A DNA stretch of 27,792 nt from a virus, in IMG/VR virus record IMGVR_UViG_3300020213_000096, positions 1 to 27,792 of that record; one strand, written 5' to 3'. The position numbers and the translations under genes are program-made. The notes beneath the pieces were generated by a model. It ran no database searches, was not told the DNA's origin, and worked only from the letters and a program-made list of their open reading frames with translations. Shown piece after piece: positions 15,296-23,508 of this stretch. Numbering within the stretch: the stretch's first letter is position 1; each line of letters opens with the position of its first letter.

Positions 15296-15550
15296 ATGAA
15301 GAACTTTCTGAAGCGTAAAAAAAGCCCAAAGCCGCCGGAGCCGCGCACTATTGAGGATATTCAAAAGGTGTATACAGAGATTCTGTCGAAAGCGGCACAA
15401 ATACAATACCAAGTGTATGTATATAAACAAGAGCTAGAGAAGTGTAACCGTGACCTAGTGTTTATTAACCAAGAAGCTGCGGCACGCCAGGCACTAGACA
15501 AAGCTTCTGCTAAAGCTACAGAAGGAGCAGACACAAATGCAAACTCTTAA
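15296..15550 (+). CDS. coiled-coil hypothetical protein, 84 aa
   Basis: AAGGAG lies about 7 nt upstream. The basic, Pro-rich head (MKNFLKRKKSPKPPEPR) is followed by one long helix (about residues 18-75) with heptad-like hydrophobics and many Gln/Lys/Glu, then a polar tail. It probably forms a coiled coil. Unrecognised. Position just before the packaging genes suggests a virion-assembly or packaging accessory role (inference). Confidence 0.6.
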   Translation: MKNFLKRKKSPKPPEPRTIEDIQKVYTEILSKAAQIQYQVYVYKQELEKCNRDLVFINQEAAARQALDKASAKATEGADTNANS

Positions 15551-15788
15551 TGGTACGACGGTAGTAGGATGGGGTCTTCATGCTGCGCTAATGGCCGCCG
15601 GTGTCAATCTAGATCTAACTGCGGATGTTAGAGGTCCTGGTCTAAAGTATCGCGGCCTAGGTGCTGTACTCGTTGACGGCGGTGTATTGTTCAGCCGAGG
15701 CGCTGCGCGTACTCTAGTACCGCTAGTTAACTTTAAGTCACTTACCCTCGGCGAAGCGTTAGCAGCAGTAGAGGCTCTACCCACTTAA
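15537..15788 (+). CDS. hypothetical protein, 83 aa
   Basis: GAAGGAG about 10 nt upstream of ATG 15537, with 14 nt overlap with the preceding gene. The protein is rich in Gly, Val, Ala and Leu (GWGLHAALMAAGVNLDL, GLGAVLVDGGVLFSRGAAR) and apolar, but it has no continuous membrane helix and is likely a small beta/alpha domain. Unrecognised. Its stop overlaps the next start (TAATG). Confidence 0.6.
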   Translation: MQTLNGTTVVGWGLHAALMAAGVNLDLTADVRGPGLKYRGLGAVLVDGGVLFSRGAARTLVPLVNFKSLTLGEALAAVEALPT

Positions 15789-16096
15789 TGAAACGCTTCC
15801 CTGTAAAGCCTATAGCGCCTGCACTGCGTGAAACACCAGCGCCTATAGACCCTATCATTTCAGACATATCGGTAGACAGACTCATTGGAGACTGTCTACT
15901 TGCTTTACACCGAGAGGTTAAGAATATCCTTCGACTTGGTATAGACAATAAGCTAGACAAAGAAGACGCTAGAGACCTAAGAGACACGCTCAAGGCACTG
16001 TTCGAGATTAAGGATAGAGAAAAAGACTTTTTAAAGGCACTAACAGACGAGCAGGTGCAGGCCATTATGAAGGCGTTAAATGACAGTCCTGAATAA
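15788..16096 (+). CDS. helical protein before terminase; candidate small terminase
   Basis: 102 residues. The N-terminus is Pro-rich, then three helical stretches with many Arg/Lys/Asp follow (DRLIGDCLLALHREVKNIL, DLRDTLKALFEIKDREKDF, DEQVQAIMKALN). It overlaps the large terminase start by 17 nt. Small terminase subunits are small helical DNA-binding oligomers encoded immediately upstream of the large subunit. Only position and fold style support that role here; no helix-turn-helix is evident. Confidence 0.5.
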   Translation: MKRFPVKPIAPALRETPAPIDPIISDISVDRLIGDCLLALHREVKNILRLGIDNKLDKEDARDLRDTLKALFEIKDREKDFLKALTDEQVQAIMKALNDSPE

Positions 16097-17519
16097 AAAC
16101 TCTATTGTAGCTGAAGCTTTAGCGCGCAAGGTAGCCAGTAGACCCGTGTCAAAGCCCATTGAACTAGACGCTAGTTTCCCACTACAAAATGCATTTATCA
16201 ATGATGAGTCCAGGTATATAGATGCACAGTGTTCTCGTCGAGCTGGTAAAACTAATGGTCTAGCTATCAGATTCATTAAGACCATGGATAAGCACCCTAA
16301 GAGTCAGTCTATTTACTTAGGCCTTACACTAGACTCAGCACGAGAAATCATGTGGCCAGTACTACACGAAATCAATGATAAGTTTAACCTAGGCTGCACA
16401 TTTACTGAGTCTAAACTCACTATGAAGCATCCTAATGGTGCCACCCTAAAGCTATTCGGCGCTGATATGAAAAATTTTATCAAACGACTTAAGGGTAGGA
16501 AGTACCCAGCTGTAGGTATAGATGAGGCGCAGGACTTTGGGTCACATCTACAAAGCCTAATTGATGATGTGTTAACACCATCTATAGCCGATTATAAAGA
16601 TAGCTGGCTAGCGCTAACAGGTACACCAGGTCCAGTACCTCAAGGCTATTTCTTTGACGTTACTAATAAGGGTAAGTATGGGTATAGCCATCATTCATGG
16701 ACGATCATGGATAACCCGTATATGCCAGATCCGCAAGCGTTTTTAAATGACCTAAAGATCAAGCGCGAGTGGACGGAGGACAATCCTACGCTAAAACGTG
16801 AGTGGCTTAATCAATGGGTGCTGGACGTTGAATCACTATGGGTAAAGTATAAGGAGTCTGTCAACCACTTTGAGCAGCTACCGATAGAGCATAAATGGAA
16901 CTACATTTTAGGCGTAGACATAGGCTTTAATGACGCCGATGCTATCGGGGTAGTGGCCTGGTCTGAAACGTCACCTATAACGTATCTAGTAGAGGAAAGC
17001 ATTAAAGCTAAGCAGGGTATCTCAGCACTGATCACACAAATTGATACACTACAAAAAAAGTATGGCGCATATAAAATCATAATGGACGAAGGCGCATTAG
17101 GTAAAAAGATAGCTGAAGACATAAGACAACGCTTTGGGTGTCCTATTGAACCGGCGGACAAAACCCATAAGCAAGATAATATAGAATTCCTTAATGATGC
17201 TATGCGCTTAGGCAAATTCAAAGCACATAAGTCTTCTAGGTTTGCCCAAGATAGCTATCTTGTACAGATCGACTGGGATAAGTCTACGCCCAAGCGTATC
17301 ATTATAAAGAAAAAACCGCATAGTGATATTATAGACGCTGTTCTATACGCATTCAGAGAGTCGTACGCCTATACGCATAAGCCTGAAACTAGCAAACCAA
17401 AATATGGATCAAAGGAATGGGCAGAAGCACAGACTAACGAAATGTTTGAGGCTGAACTGGCCGGTCATCAAGCCGATGATTCACTTAATAAGTGGCTAAA
17501 AAACGGCCAAAACGATTAA
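16080..17519 (+). CDS. terminase large subunit
   Basis: 479-residue DNA packaging motor and nuclease. ATPase half: Walker A CSRRAGKT (51-58), Walker B AVGIDEA (144-150) with catalytic Glu149, and the coupling motif LTGTP (179-183). Nuclease half (RNase H-like): LGVDIGFND with Asp280, IIMDEGALG with Asp336, and HSDIIDAVLYAF with Asp416/Asp419, the usual metal-binding acidic set. It cuts concatemers and drives DNA through the portal. All expected motifs are intact. The start overlaps the preceding gene. Confidence 0.92.
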   Translation: MTVLNKNSIVAEALARKVASRPVSKPIELDASFPLQNAFINDESRYIDAQCSRRAGKTNGLAIRFIKTMDKHPKSQSIYLGLTLDSAREIMWPVLHEINDKFNLGCTFTESKLTMKHPNGATLKLFGADMKNFIKRLKGRKYPAVGIDEAQDFGSHLQSLIDDVLTPSIADYKDSWLALTGTPGPVPQGYFFDVTNKGKYGYSHHSWTIMDNPYMPDPQAFLNDLKIKREWTEDNPTLKREWLNQWVLDVESLWVKYKESVNHFEQLPIEHKWNYILGVDIGFNDADAIGVVAWSETSPITYLVEESIKAKQGISALITQIDTLQKKYGAYKIIMDEGALGKKIAEDIRQRFGCPIEPADKTHKQDNIEFLNDAMRLGKFKAHKSSRFAQDSYLVQIDWDKSTPKRIIIKKKPHSDIIDAVLYAFRESYAYTHKPETSKPKYGSKEWAEAQTNEMFEAELAGHQADDSLNKWLKNGQND

Positions 17520-17574
17520 AATACACGTAATATTGACTATAAAGCATTAAAGACACCCTTTCTGGAGGTTTTTA

Positions 17575-17823
17575 GTGCTACCGTTCCTTAAACAAAAACC
17601 CCAGGCCTCTGGCGTTGTGACTCAAGTCCGCGCTCCTGATCAACCTGAAGAAAACTCAATGACAGACCTAGAGTCTGCTGCTGAAGACATACTTCGTTCA
17701 ATTAACATGAAAGATGTTAAGGGTTTAGCTCAAGCTTTAAAAGCTGCGTATGATATGTGCGAGTCTACTGAAGAATCTAGCGAAGATGAATATACTAATG
17801 AAGACGAAAGTCTTACGGAATAA
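17575..17823 (+). CDS. acidic hypothetical protein, 82 aa (GTG start)
   Basis: GTG start 17575 with TGGAGG about 7 nt upstream; the in-frame ATG 17659 lacks a comparable site. The N-terminus has Pro and basic residues (MLPFLKQKPQASGVVTQ). The middle helix contains SAAEDILRSINMKDVKGLAQALKAA, a helical hairpin-like segment, and the tail is very acidic (EESSEDEYTNEDESLTE). Unrecognised; head-assembly context. Confidence 0.65.
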   Translation: MLPFLKQKPQASGVVTQVRAPDQPEENSMTDLESAAEDILRSINMKDVKGLAQALKAAYDMCESTEESSEDEYTNEDESLTE

Positions 17824-17835
17824 AGGAAAATAATA

Positions 17836-17859
17836 ATGCCTATTTCAAAGGTTAAATAA
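17836..17859 (+). CDS. possible 7-codon upstream ORF
   Basis: Encodes MPISKVK then TAA, one base before the ATG at 17861. It has AAAGG at normal distance upstream, better placed than any site for the downstream gene, whose own AAAGG lies inside this frame. It may couple or tune translation of the long repeat protein. Speculative. Confidence 0.25.
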   Translation: MPISKVK

Positions 17860-17860
17860 C

Positions 17861-19270
17861 ATGAGCGACAAAAAACAGTCTCTAGCCATTGCCCTTAGTA
17901 TAGCGCGCAGGCCTAAAAAGAAAAAAATGGCTGAGGGTGGTGCCGTTAACGAATCAGCTAAAACTGAACAGCGCCCATCGGCTTCAGGCACGAATAACAA
18001 TTCTAAGCAAGTGTCTAACAATAGAGGCAATAAGGCTCCAGGACAAGACTCTGTACTCGATCAGCCTACAGTAGCACAGGCGCGTAAACCGTCTAAGACT
18101 CCACTTAGCCATCCTAAAATGGCTCCTATTACAGGCCCGTTTAGTGTACGCAGCCGCGATATGCACGCAGACGCAATAGACGCGATTAATCGTATGCGTC
18201 CGGACAACTATGGTGACCAGCCGCCTGCACGCTATGACGAATTAGACGCTCAGAAGCAAGGTAGTGATCCTGATATGAAGGACTCACACAGCACAGGCCG
18301 TAAGCCTTATCAGAACAGTGCAAGGCAGCCTGAAAGCAGATACCCTATTGATCCGCTTCACAGTAAACCAGAAAACCCTAAGCGTAAGTATGCTGAGGGT
18401 GGTGAAGTAGAGGAGCCAGAAGCCGCTAAAGCAAATAAGTCAAAGGGCGATAAAGCATCAACGGAAGCGGAAACATCGACTGACTCTAACACTCGCACTG
18501 CAACATCTACTAAAGCCTTTACTAAAGGCAATATAACAGTTACAGGCGGCGCAGGCCGTGGTGCAAATACCACAGTAAACCTGAACCGTAAAGAAGATGA
18601 GTCAGATGACGATATGCAGAAAATGGCCCAAGGCGGTAAAGTAACAGGCCAAGGCGCTATGTCTGATAGTGATCGTGAGTCACTATCAGATGACGGTGAT
18701 CGTAGACGCCAGCTAATAGGCCCAGGCGCTATGTCTGATAGCGAGCGCAAGTCACTATCTGATATGGATGACGATCGCCAGCTAACAGGCCCAGGCGCTA
18801 TGTCTGATAGTGATGGCCGTCAACGTTATGGCCAAGGCGGTATCATAGATATTATTCCTGACACAGGCTTCGGTAAAATCATTGTAATGAAAGCTGAAGG
18901 CGGAGAAGTAGAGTCATCTTCCGAAGATGACGAAATAGGCAAGGCTGCATCGGTAGCTGAGGCTATTATGGCCCGTCGCCGTATGGCGCATGGCGGTGCG
19001 ATTAACGGTATGGACTCAATTGATAGTGATTCATACACGGACGAAGCTGATCTCAGCCGTAACGCTGAAGAAGATGCTAACATGGCAGATCAAGCGTCAT
19101 ATAAGGCACTACGTAAAGAAAACTACAGTCAATCTGAAGGCTTAGCACAATTAGACAGTCCAGAAGACTCTAATACGCAAGGGCATGAGATTGATTCAGA
19201 TAAACATGGCGAATCACTCGTATCCGCTATACGAGCACGTATGAAACGCAAGTCACCGATTACGAGGTAA
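17861..19270 (+). CDS. low-complexity head-region protein with GG-modules, 469 aa
   Basis: 469 hydrophilic residues, lying between terminase and portal. Much of it appears disordered and rich in S, D, E, K and N. Short modules recur in which two or more basic residues precede (M/Y)A(E/H)GG: KKKMAEGGAV near 20-30, KRKYAEGGEV near 175-185, and RRRMAHGGAI near 375-385. A variant, MKAEGGEV, lies near 345. A tandem repeat of GAMSDS-starting units (24 and 23 residues, then a partial third) lies at about 264-320. I do not recognise an enzymatic domain. Its position suggests a structural or packaged protein (inference). The basic-GG modules may be binding or processing sites. Confidence 0.7.
   Translation: MSDKKQSLAIALSIARRPKKKKMAEGGAVNESAKTEQRPSASGTNNNSKQVSNNRGNKAPGQDSVLDQPTVAQARKPSKTPLSHPKMAPITGPFSVRSRDMHADAIDAINRMRPDNYGDQPPARYDELDAQKQGSDPDMKDSHSTGRKPYQNSARQPESRYPIDPLHSKPENPKRKYAEGGEVEEPEAAKANKSKGDKASTEAETSTDSNTRTATSTKAFTKGNITVTGGAGRGANTTVNLNRKEDESDDDMQKMAQGGKVTGQGAMSDSDRESLSDDGDRRRQLIGPGAMSDSERKSLSDMDDDRQLTGPGAMSDSDGRQRYGQGGIIDIIPDTGFGKIIVMKAEGGEVESSSEDDEIGKAASVAEAIMARRRMAHGGAINGMDSIDSDSYTDEADLSRNAEEDANMADQASYKALRKENYSQSEGLAQLDSPEDSNTQGHEIDSDKHGESLVSAIRARMKRKSPITR
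18653..18810 (+). repeat. in-frame tandem repeat, ~70-bp units
   Basis: The sequence GGCGCTATGTCTGATAG recurs at about 18653, 18725 and 18794, spacing 72 and 69 bp. It keeps the reading frame and encodes GAMSDS-starting units of 24 and 23 residues followed by a truncated copy. Drift between copies shows that they are not recent exact duplications. Confidence 0.75.
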
Positions 19271-19274
19271 TCGC

Positions 19275-19559
19275 TTGAAAATTGAAAATCAAAAGCAATT
19301 ACGGCAACTTATAAAGCTTTGCCGCGATACAGGTGTACTATCTATCTCAGTAGATGGTATTACATTAGAACTAGGCTCTATTTCCGTAGCGCCTAAACAG
19401 GCCCGTAGACGCTCTAGCGCGACCGTGGTTGAGACTTCAGACGGTACACAGGATGTATCGGACCTCATTGATATGCCAGACGAGCTGACCCAAGAGCAGC
19501 TTTTAATGTGGTCTTCAGCCTCTGGTGGACAAACCGTTACACCAGGTGAAGGTCAGTAA
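19275..19559 (+). CDS. hypothetical protein, 94 aa (TTG start)
   Basis: TTG 19275 with GAGG about 9 nt upstream. A compact N-terminal part (KIENQKQLRQLIKLCRDTG, then VLSISVDGITLELG) predicts helix-beta-beta. A basic linker (KQARRRSS) and an acidic helical C-terminus (DLIDMPDELTQEQLLMW) follow. I have the impression that similar short proteins occur beside portal genes in podoviruses, with no known function. It ends 3 nt before the portal gene. Confidence 0.65.
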   Translation: MKIENQKQLRQLIKLCRDTGVLSISVDGITLELGSISVAPKQARRRSSATVVETSDGTQDVSDLIDMPDELTQEQLLMWSSASGGQTVTPGEGQ

Positions 19560-19562
19560 GCT

Positions 19563-21476
19563 ATGAGAGTAAGCAATAAGCCTAAGCCAGAAGCTAAAGT
19601 CACTTTTAAGACAAAGCCTACATCTGAGATGATGACCCTACAGAAATGGTGGGATGAGGACAATAAAGATAAATGTGCTAACCAAATGCTTAGCACGGCG
19701 GCCTATCTTAAAGAGTCCCAGCAGTACCGCTACCGGCAATGTGCCTTATATGCTCGTCTCTATGGTAACCAAAGCCTATATAGCTTCGCTGGTAATAACA
19801 TTAGTAAAATGGACCAAACCCATGGTCTACCACAAGAGCGACCTACGTTTAACCTAATCCAGTCGGCTGTAGACACACTAGTGTCTAGAATCAGCCAAAG
19901 TAGACCACAGCCGGTATTCCTTACAGAGGCTGGTGACTATAAAGAACGTAACCTAGCTAAGAAGCTTAATAACTTCATACTAGGCGAATTCTATCAGTGT
20001 AAGGCCTATGACGTAGCCACAATAGTGCTCAAAGACACACTAGTCGAAGGTACAGGTATCATCCATACGTTTGAGACGCCTGACAATAGAGTCGGTATGG
20101 AGCGCGTACTACTAACAGAACTGCTAATAGACCCTAATGAAGCAATCTATGGCGAGCCGCGTCGTATATACCGTATTAAGCTAGTAGACAGAGATGTGCT
20201 ATTCGCTAATTTCCCTAAGTTTAAGGATAAGATAGCAGCAGCGGCTAAAGCTACCCCAGATAACTCTTCAGACGCGTCTAAGACCGTATCTGACCTAGTA
20301 ATGGTTGTAGAGGCTTGGTCACTACGTTCTGGTAAGAATATGAGCGATGGTAGACACGTTATAGCGTGTAGCGCTGGTAGCTTAGTAGACGAAGAGTATA
20401 CTAAAGACCGATTTCCGTTCTCATTCCTTCACTACTCCCCTAGAATGCTAGGCTTTTGGAGCCAAGGTATCGCAGAACAGCTAATGGGTACTCAAATGGA
20501 GCTAAACTCTATCCTATTCACTATTAGCCGCGCCATTAAGCTTGTGGGCGTTCCTAGAGTGTTTCAAGAGGACGGCTCTAAGGTCGTATCGGCGCACCAT
20601 AATAATGAGATCGGTGTCATTGTAAAGTACAGAGGGATAAAACCTAGTTATGAAGTTGCGCCATGTAATGCCCCTGAACTATATGCTGAACGCGACAAGC
20701 TTATACAATACGGATTCCAACAATGTGGTGTGTCTGCAATGCAGGCGACTTCTCAAAAACCTCAAGGCCTCGATTCCGGAGAGGCTATCCGCACATATGA
20801 TGACATATCTACCGATAGATTCGCCTCTTTGTCACGTAGGTACGACAATCTTTTTGTTGACCTCGCGTACCAAGTCATTGATTTAGCTAAGGATATTGCA
20901 GAACGCGAAGGCGAATACGCTACAGTATACCCTAATAAGAACGGTACTAGAGAGATTGATCTACCTAAAGCTAGCTTATTAGATGACTCATTTATAATCC
21001 AGTGCTTTACACAAAGCTCACTACCTAAAGAGCCAGCCGGTCGACTACAGAAGGTCACCGAGATGGTGCAGTCGGGCATGGTCTCTATTCAAGAGGGGCG
21101 AAGACTCCTAGACTATCCAGACTTAGAACAGGCTGAACAGCTAGCCAATGCCGGTGAAGAGCGCATTCTATCAGTGCTGGACGATATTATTGAGTCCGGT
21201 AAGTATGTGCCACCAGATCCGTTTATGGACTTAGATCTAGCTACTAAACTAACGACTCAGTACATAAACAGGTACATGCCAGCTAAGCTAGAAGAGTCAA
21301 AAGTACAAAAGCTTAGAGACTTTTTTAGCCAAGTACAAGCCATTAAACAAGCGGCAATGCCTCCAGCACCACCGCAAATGCCAGGCGCTCTAGCCCCTGG
21401 TCAACCAATACCGCAAGCAGCCCCTGAACCTATGCTCACATCACCCCTTGTGCCTAATGGCCCAGGTATCGTTTAA
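19563..21476 (+). CDS. portal protein
   Basis: 637 residues. The portal ring is the DNA entry and exit vertex, docking terminase and tail. Signs: long acidic/basic N-terminal domain with YRYRQCALYARLYGN, conserved PTFNLIQSAVDTLVSRI near 95-110, a wing with beta strands, a characteristic helix containing LMGTQMELNSILFTISRAIK, and a Pro-rich C-terminal tail (MPPAPPQMPG). Size and order between terminase and scaffold/capsid fit podovirus-type head modules. No catalytic motifs are expected. Leu codons are mostly CTA (13 of the first 21). Confidence 0.85.
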   Translation: MRVSNKPKPEAKVTFKTKPTSEMMTLQKWWDEDNKDKCANQMLSTAAYLKESQQYRYRQCALYARLYGNQSLYSFAGNNISKMDQTHGLPQERPTFNLIQSAVDTLVSRISQSRPQPVFLTEAGDYKERNLAKKLNNFILGEFYQCKAYDVATIVLKDTLVEGTGIIHTFETPDNRVGMERVLLTELLIDPNEAIYGEPRRIYRIKLVDRDVLFANFPKFKDKIAAAAKATPDNSSDASKTVSDLVMVVEAWSLRSGKNMSDGRHVIACSAGSLVDEEYTKDRFPFSFLHYSPRMLGFWSQGIAEQLMGTQMELNSILFTISRAIKLVGVPRVFQEDGSKVVSAHHNNEIGVIVKYRGIKPSYEVAPCNAPELYAERDKLIQYGFQQCGVSAMQATSQKPQGLDSGEAIRTYDDISTDRFASLSRRYDNLFVDLAYQVIDLAKDIAEREGEYATVYPNKNGTREIDLPKASLLDDSFIIQCFTQSSLPKEPAGRLQKVTEMVQSGMVSIQEGRRLLDYPDLEQAEQLANAGEERILSVLDDIIESGKYVPPDPFMDLDLATKLTTQYINRYMPAKLEESKVQKLRDFFSQVQAIKQAAMPPAPPQMPGALAPGQPIPQAAPEPMLTSPLVPNGPGIV

Positions 21477-21505
21477 CACCTATAACCTAAAGGAAGTAAA
21501 ACCAC

Positions 21506-22543
21506 ATGAATATTAAACCTATTGCGTCGCCACACGTCGCACAGCCGTCCGGTAATAACCAGCAGGCGTCTAATGACGCTAGGGATCGCGCTATTGCAAA
21601 GCTTACCACGCAGCAGCCTATACCCTTAGAAAACCCACAAAACATCTCTGTCGAGGAGCTAGGAGCTATTAGAGCACCTTCTCAATATAGACAATCGGAC
21701 ACTAATGAGGGTCAAGAAGAGACAGAATCAGAAGTAGCTGAAGAGATTAAGTCTCCACCAGTATCTGAAGACCCACAATTGTCTAGCAAATTCGCACAGT
21801 TAGCTAAACGTGAGAAAGCTATTCGAATTCGGCACCAGCAAGCTGATCATGCCTTAAAACAGCGAGAACAGGCCCTAGCTGCACGAGAAGCCGAACTATC
21901 GTCTAAAGCCCAGTTTGATCCAACTAAGTACATTGATAAGCAACGCCTTAGAGAACAGACTCTAGACGTACTAGCTGAAGAAGGCTTAAGCTACGATGAG
22001 CTTACACAGCAGCTAATTAACCAGCAGCCTAAAAACCCTAGGTATGATGCTTTAGTATCAAAGCTAGAGGCTAAGATCGAAGCCCTTGAGGAAGCCAATA
22101 AAACGTCGCAGACAAATCAACAAGAGCAGCAGACTCAAGCCTACGATGCGGCCATTAAACAGCTTAAGACAGAAGCCACTACACTAGTATCACAAGATGC
22201 CGCATTTGAGCTAATTAGAGCTACAGGTGAAGTAGATCAAGTAGTAGAGCTAATTAAATCAACCTTTAATGAAGAAGGCTGGGTAATGTCTACAGAAGAA
22301 GCAGCAGCAGAAGTCGAACAAGAGCTAGAACGTCGTATGAATCATGTTATTAATAAAACTGAAAAATTTAAAAAACGGTTTGCAACTCCGGTAGCTCCGG
22401 CGAAAGCAGCCCAAACGCAGTCACCAAATGATACAAAGCAGTCACAGCCAATGAAAACCCTTACAAATGCGACAGGCTCTACGCGGCAGTTATCCGCGCG
22501 TGAACGGGCGTTGCTAGCGTTCCGGGGAGAGCTTAAGTCGTAA
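21506..22543 (+). CDS. scaffold-like head assembly protein
   Basis: 345 residues, mostly charged and helical, with AAGGAAG upstream. The N-terminus is polar and Gln/Asn-rich. A long coiled coil (about 95-220: KFAQLAKREKAIRIRHQQ, QREQALAAREAELSS, LEAKIEALEEANKT) follows. The C-terminus is basic and ends SARERALLAFRGELKS, fitting the coat-binding tail found in scaffolds. No protease domain is seen. Its position between portal and major capsid supports the scaffold role; the exact family is unrecognised. Confidence 0.75.
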   Translation: MNIKPIASPHVAQPSGNNQQASNDARDRAIAKLTTQQPIPLENPQNISVEELGAIRAPSQYRQSDTNEGQEETESEVAEEIKSPPVSEDPQLSSKFAQLAKREKAIRIRHQQADHALKQREQALAAREAELSSKAQFDPTKYIDKQRLREQTLDVLAEEGLSYDELTQQLINQQPKNPRYDALVSKLEAKIEALEEANKTSQTNQQEQQTQAYDAAIKQLKTEATTLVSQDAAFELIRATGEVDQVVELIKSTFNEEGWVMSTEEAAAEVEQELERRMNHVINKTEKFKKRFATPVAPAKAAQTQSPNDTKQSQPMKTLTNATGSTRQLSARERALLAFRGELKS

Positions 22544-22549
22544 TGCGGC

Positions 22550-22619
22550 TATAGTACACTATAAGGCAACTAGGCAATTCCGCCTAACCCTTTAATTATA
22601 TTTAAGAAAGAAGGACTTT
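22550..22619 (+). promoter_or_regulatory. leader of the capsid gene: palindromic promoter-like box and small hairpin
   Basis: TATAGT AC ACTATA (22550-22563) is an inverted repeat containing a -10-like hexamer on each strand. Downstream, TAGGC (22571-22575) and GCCTA (22582-22586) can form a 5-bp hairpin in the leader RNA. The ribosome site GAAGGA lies about 5 nt before ATG 22620. No good -35 was found. Independent transcription of the capsid gene is plausible but not shown. Confidence 0.35.
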
Positions 22620-22757
22620 ATGGCAGCAGTTTTCGCCAATAGTTCAAACCAGATTGCAGCACTAAAAGAGCTGTATACAGATGATAAAGAGTACATGAAG
22701 GATCTCGTATATAAAGAGAATCCATTCCTTGCTCTAGTTCCAAAAAACGAAAGCCCT
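22620..22757 (+). CDS. major capsid protein, exon 1 (46 codons)
   Basis: Encodes the N-terminal 46 residues of the major capsid protein, ending NPFLALVPKNESP. It starts at ATG 22620, with GAAGGA at ideal spacing. Unspliced RNA would read one more codon and stop (AAA TAA, 22758-22763), giving a 47-residue stub. The NPFLALVPKN segment is typical of coat-protein N-termini, and coat proteins normally continue towards a YGxPQGRS segment, which lies in exon 2. The exon ends on a codon boundary, after the U of CCU, as required by the group I P1 pairing. Confidence 0.85.
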
Positions 22758-23508
22758 AAATAACCGTCGGGGCTTTTACTTACTTGCACAAACTCAAGTT
22801 AAATGCTTGATATTTGGACGGATTCGCAGGTAAGTACATTCCTAGAGATATGGGAATGTAAAACCAACCAGTATCGGGGGAAGCTGAAATGCCAATCCCG
22901 AGGTAAGCTCAAGTATAAAATTTTGAGCCACCGTAGAGCGTAGTACTTGAAACTAACTACTTGATATGTTAGAATAAAATAGTACCAAGAGTGGTAGGCA
23001 ACCGAAAGGGTTGAAAATGTACGCCGAACTTGAACGAACTTGTAAAACTTGCGGACTCAGTAAAGTAGTCTCTAAGTTTACCTCGTCGGGAAATAGTCCT
23101 TCAGCTCGATCTAGAGCTAAGAATTATTGTCACGAATGCCAAAAGGCAGTGGGTAGAATAAGAGCAGCTAAACTGCGCAGGGACAGTCCTGAAAAAATAA
23201 GGGACGCTAGGTTACGACACTTGTATGGTATCTCGTTAGTAGAGTATGAAGCTAGAGTATTAGCGCAGAATAATTTATGCGCTATATGCCAGAAGCCTCA
23301 AAATCGACTAAACGGAGTTACTAAAAAACAAGAAAACCTAGTTGTAGACCACGATCATCGTACCTTAGAAGTGCGGTATCTACTCTGTCACAAGTGTAAT
23401 ATGGAAGTCGGAATAGTTGAACTAAACTTAACCCGCATTCTAGATTACTTAAATAAGTTTAAGAAGTAGAGATAAAAACCTCTACGATAACAGGCCATAA
23501 GGCCACTG
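22758..23508 (+). other. group I intron in the major capsid gene
   Basis: P1: exon bases 22750-22757 (AAAGCCCU) pair with 22769-22776 (GGGGCUUU), with the diagnostic U.G pair at the splice site. Further pairings consistent with a group I core are a hairpin with arms TACATTCC and GGAATGTA near 22835-22860, UCGGG/CCCGA (22874-22878 with 22897-22901), GCUCAA/UUGAGC (22907-22912 with 22923-22928), CUAAC/GUUAG (22953-22957 with 22968-22972) and GUACU/AGUAC (22943-22947 with 22981-22985), the last two resembling P8 and P7. The 3' end is uncertain: G23508 follows a GGCC-AUAA-GGCC hairpin, and G23502 is the alternative. Both keep the frame. A homing endonuclease gene lies inside. Confidence 0.85.
23017..23469 (+). 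CDS. intron-encoded HNH homing endonuclease (endonuclease VII-like)
   Basis: 150 residues from ATG 23017. TTG 23011 is possible, but it lies in the stem of a hairpin. Zinc pairs: CKTC (9-12) and CHEC (38-41) at the N-terminus; CAIC (88-91) and CHKC (124-127) flank the catalytic VVDHDH segment (109-114), followed by RYLLCHKCN with Asn128. The YGISLVEYEARVLAQ and DHDHRT...RYLLC pattern matches the recombination endonuclease VII family (T4 gp49 type). In this place it is most likely a homing nuclease that cuts intronless capsid alleles and spreads the intron. Its putative ribosome site AAAGGG lies in a CAACC/GGUUG hairpin (22999-23013). Confidence 0.88.
   Translation: MYAELERTCKTCGLSKVVSKFTSSGNSPSARSRAKNYCHECQKAVGRIRAAKLRRDSPEKIRDARLRHLYGISLVEYEARVLAQNNLCAICQKPQNRLNGVTKKQENLVVDHDHRTLEVRYLLCHKCNMEVGIVELNLTRILDYLNKFKK

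Noticed and set aside
17530-17560. Promoter from TTGACT near 17533
   Set aside because: No acceptable -10 at a suitable distance; the adjacent TATAAA lacks a -35.
18358-19083. Antisense open frames opposite the repeat-rich protein
   Set aside because: Ser/Pro-rich mirror frames of a skewed coding sequence without ribosome sites; taken as shadows.
22758-23502. Frameshift or pseudogene in the capsid gene
   Set aside because: The break coincides with an exact P1 pairing, folded core-like elements and an embedded endonuclease gene, and the frame resumes intact. A group I intron explains all of this better.
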